Of a stretch of DNA of 64,000 nucleotides, positions 61,801 to 64,000 are shown one piece after another. The stretch comes from Diplonema papillatum (lineage: Eukaryota; Euglenozoa; Diplonemea; Diplonemida; Diplonemidae). The DNA lies in assembly GCA_030068145.1 (NCBI GenBank), contig JAPJBO010000432.1, forward strand, positions 121,804 through 185,803, in the 5' to 3' direction. A program made the translations under genes and the position numbers. How positions within the stretch are numbered: the first letter of the stretch is position 1; every line of letters starts with the position of its first letter. Below the pieces are notes generated by a model. It saw nothing but the letters and a program-made list of their open reading frames with translations, did no database searches and was not told where the DNA came from.

Positions 61801-61870
61801 CGTGCTGATAACGTACTGTTTTCAGCACGTGAACAAAAAGAGACAAAGAAAGATTAGCTGAAATCAGTAC

Positions 61871-61941
61871 GTTCAGCATGCTGAACGTAAGGCCTTCCGA
61901 AGGAAAGTGGTGGAGGCAAAACCTCCACCACTTTCCTTCGG
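61871..61941. repeat. Two adjacent perfect palindromes
   Basis: GTTCAGCATGCTGAAC (61871-61886) is a perfect 16-bp palindrome. CCGAAGGAAAGTGGTGGAGG (61897-61916) is perfectly complementary to 61922-61941 with a five-base loop (caaaa). Confidence 0.95.
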
Positions 61942-62407
61942 GAAAGGACAGGACGGGGTCCTCAATCACAATCACCCAGTACCGGCCGTCGTTCTGTGTC
62001 AGCGTCGAGTGTTATGGGTTTGCGCCGCAGCACTCGACGCGGCAGGGCAAACCTTGCTGGAAGAACGGAAAGGTTCGATTGGCGACGCAGGTGTTCAAAC
62101 GTGTCGGGAACAATGGGGGCCCGACATGGCCCCGTCGTTTTCTTTTGCTCTGTGCTTTCATGCTGACCCCTTCTGCTCTGCCACTCGAACGAGTTTGCTC
62201 TACCCTTCAATAAGAATGAAACAAAACTATGCACTTCTTTTTTCCAACCATGATCAAGTGATTGACATCCCCCGCACGCCAGGTCGGTACTCACACACAC
62301 ACACACAGTAGACGCGCCTCGGCCCTCAAGCAAGGGAAGGGGGAGTACAAACTGTGGAGAGGGAAACGGCCTGGATGTTTGCGTAATACTACCCTGCGTT
62401 GTGCTCA

Positions 62408-62512
62408 TATTTTGACGGAGGCTAGAGGGGGAAAAAACACCCGCCGCTGAACCCAGATTTACCTGTGTTTCGTCTGAGCTACAGCACATTTGCAACTGGC
62501 AGTCTCCTCAAG
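62408..62512 (-). repeat. Dispersed repeat B, reverse, partial
   Basis: Reverse complement of the repeat-B middle ('gcagtctcctcaagt', 'acctgtgtttcgtctgagct', 'ctagagggg'). It lies head-to-head with the complete copy that follows. Confidence 0.8.
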
Positions 62513-62545
62513 TATTCAGCTCGTGTTCCGGTGCCTGATCTTTCT

Positions 62546-62806
62546 TGTAAAAGCACCTGCTTTGTAGGAAAAACTTGAGGAGGCTGCCAGCTGCAAAAGA
62601 TCAAAGGAGGTAAATGTGCTGTAGCCCACACGAAACACAGGTGGATCTGGGTTCAGTGGCGGGCGTAAGCGTTCAACAAAAAAGAAACAGTCTAAAAAGA
62701 AGACCCACTTTGTAGTTGTATTGTTTCTCCCCCTCTAGCCTCCTTCGAAGTAAGCACAAGGCAGCCCCTCGAGGATTTCCTACAAAGCAGGTGCTTATAC
62801 AAAAGA
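62546..62806 (+). mobile_element. Complete repeat B with terminal inverted repeats (MITE-like)
   Basis: Left end AAGCACCTGCTTTGTAGGAAA and right end TTTCCTACAAAGCAGGTGCT are exact complements over at least 20 bases. The interior is the standard repeat-B sequence. Other copies lack the right TIR, so this is the best candidate for the full-length unit. No ORF. Confidence 0.85.
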
Positions 62807-62809
62807 AGT

Positions 62810-63629
62810 TAGCGACACCACTCCCACCCCTGGCTAACACGCGTGGCAGTTTTTGCCCGTGCACTAAACCAGGACACGGGAAGTTGTGCAGCAGTCCTAA
62901 TTTTGAGTTTGGTGCCACCTGCGACAGTTCGTATGCGCAGCCGCAACGGCAGCGGGGTTCCCTTGGAAAGTCCTTTTGGCGCGGTAGAAGACAGACAGTC
63001 ACCGACTGCGGCTCCATACTGAGGAGGGTCTACCGAAAGTAAGGTATGTGGACAATGGCCGAAACCAGCAATGACCAACAACCAAGGTACCCACCGATCC
63101 TCTTACCTCGTGTAACCACCACTCTTACGACACTCAGAGGACAAAGGATATCTCCCCACAACGACGAAGGTCACCCGGAGACTTTAAACACCCGGAGTTT
63201 CAAGCGAACTTTCACTCTAAAAATGGGACAGCACCAAAACGTGGAAGCCCGCAGAAATTTGTGCACGCGTTACCAAAGTCAGTCAAGATCGTAAGCAAGT
63301 TGAGAAGTACGGATGAAAGCACCGCCCGCCAGCGCCCCCCCCCACCCAACCATTCTAAGCGCGTGCTTGCAAAGCCCCCCGCTCTTCAAAAAGCTAGATT
63401 ATACAACGCCCCCCGCTCTTCACACCCAAGAAATATTTTCTCCCCACCCATGCTTGGATTTCTTCAGCCATACTTCAACCTTCTTGGGCTGCCCTCAAGG
63501 AAGGGGTAAATGCCTACGTTCGCTGATTACCTACCCCTCCGCTCCCAGTGTAATTGAAGTTGTTGAAAACTCGGTTTTTGACAGCTGGTGCCGACGCGCG
63601 TAGTAGCCCACCCAGTCGTCTGAAACCCG
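62810..63629. other. No gene seen; repeat-A tail
   Basis: 63000-63080 resembles 6555-6615. A repeat-A tail lies at 63166-63221 ('cacccggagtttcaagcgaa'). 63345-63440 has two copies of 'ccccccgctcttca'. No coding is supported. Confidence 0.45.
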
Positions 63630-63902
63630 ATGGGTCCAAGCTACTGTCTTCGCGCGGAGGCTGGCGATAGAGTCATTTACGACCCCACCACCATGGCGCT
63701 CGAGAACGTCTGGCTGGAACGCCTGCCGTATGAAACTCCGACAAAAAACTACCGTTCCGCCTACCGGCCGTCGCCCATGCGACGTCCCTCGCAGCAACCC
63801 CTCGGCTGGATACGTGTGAGCGTCAGCCAGGGCTTACGCAGCTCTTTCGTCTTCGAGCGAAATACCTACGGAAAATCAGTACGTAGGGTCAGGCGAAAAT
63901 AA
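63630..63902 (+). CDS. Possible small gene or exon near the window end
   Basis: ATG 63630 opens a 90-codon frame with balanced composition (DPTTMALENVWLERLPYETP, QQPLGWIRVSVSQGLRSSF). It could equally be an internal exon, ending near 63880 where 'aatcagtacgtagg' resembles a splice donor context and a similar motif occurs at 61865. No family is recognised. A minus-strand frame of similar length overlaps (63531-63797). Confidence 0.3.
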   Translation: MGPSYCLRAEAGDRVIYDPTTMALENVWLERLPYETPTKNYRSAYRPSPMRRPSQQPLGWIRVSVSQGLRSSFVFERNTYGKSVRRVRRK

Positions 63903-64000
63903 ACAGAGCACAGTGCTGCCTTTGCCTCTGCCTCCTCTCCGGCCTCAGCCCTCGGAATCTCCGGTACTGCGGTTGATTCCCCAGATGAATCTGCAGAAAA

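Overview
The window looks like nuclear DNA of a unicellular eukaryote. Coding stretches are GC-rich and use mostly G or C at third positions; the DNA between them is lower in GC and packed with dispersed repeats, inverted-repeat elements and pieces of eukaryotic 18S and 28S rRNA genes. No bacterial operons, CRISPR or phage genes were seen. My best guess is an alveolate of the dinoflagellate lineage, possibly a parasitic syndinian such as Amoebophrya, because the introns are made of repeated, transposon-like units (introner-like). That taxonomic call is inference and cannot be proven from the sequence alone. || Main result: six long open segments on the + strand join through five GT-AG introns into ONE gene running from 7416 to 58973 (about 51.6 kb, 30,342 coding bases, about 10,113 residues). 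Exons: 7416-7980, 11128-11634, 16790-18553, 27519-35907, 37245-46486, 49097-58973. The joins fall inside domains or repeat modules and keep phase, provided a two-base excess at 35513-35514 is discounted. The predicted product is a giant secretory, single-pass membrane protein: signal peptide; Cys/Trp-rich modules with two von Willebrand A-like (vWA) domains; a 12-fold super-repeat (about 950 nt each) of three Cys-rich modules plus one ricin-B-type beta-trefoil; roughly fifty further Cys-rich modules; five more vWA-like domains; an EGF-like module; a transmembrane helix; and a short acidic cytoplasmic tail. This resembles a cell-surface adhesin with lectin modules. || Layout: 1-5700 holds repeats, a zinc-finger-carrying inverted-repeat element (1485-3830) and little credible host coding. 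5725-6214 is a small two-exon gene whose intron is a MITE. 6661-6945 is a broken copy of giant-gene exon 1 abutting a 28S fragment. 7416-58973 is the giant gene. Its introns hold truncated copies of its own exons 2 and 3, a 73-bp satellite, a 1.1-kb minisatellite, an 18S fragment, a possible DIRS-like retroelement remnant (20616-25170), a complete zinc-finger TIR element (25192-27254), a 1.4-kb foldback element (47076-48484) and many copies of shared repeats. 58974-64000 has a 1.2-kb TIR element, a 28S fragment, hairpins, a palindrome-ended 260-bp repeat and a possible small exon. || Many antisense reading frames over the giant gene (up to about 1,040 codons) are by-products of GC-rich tandem repeats and were not annotated.
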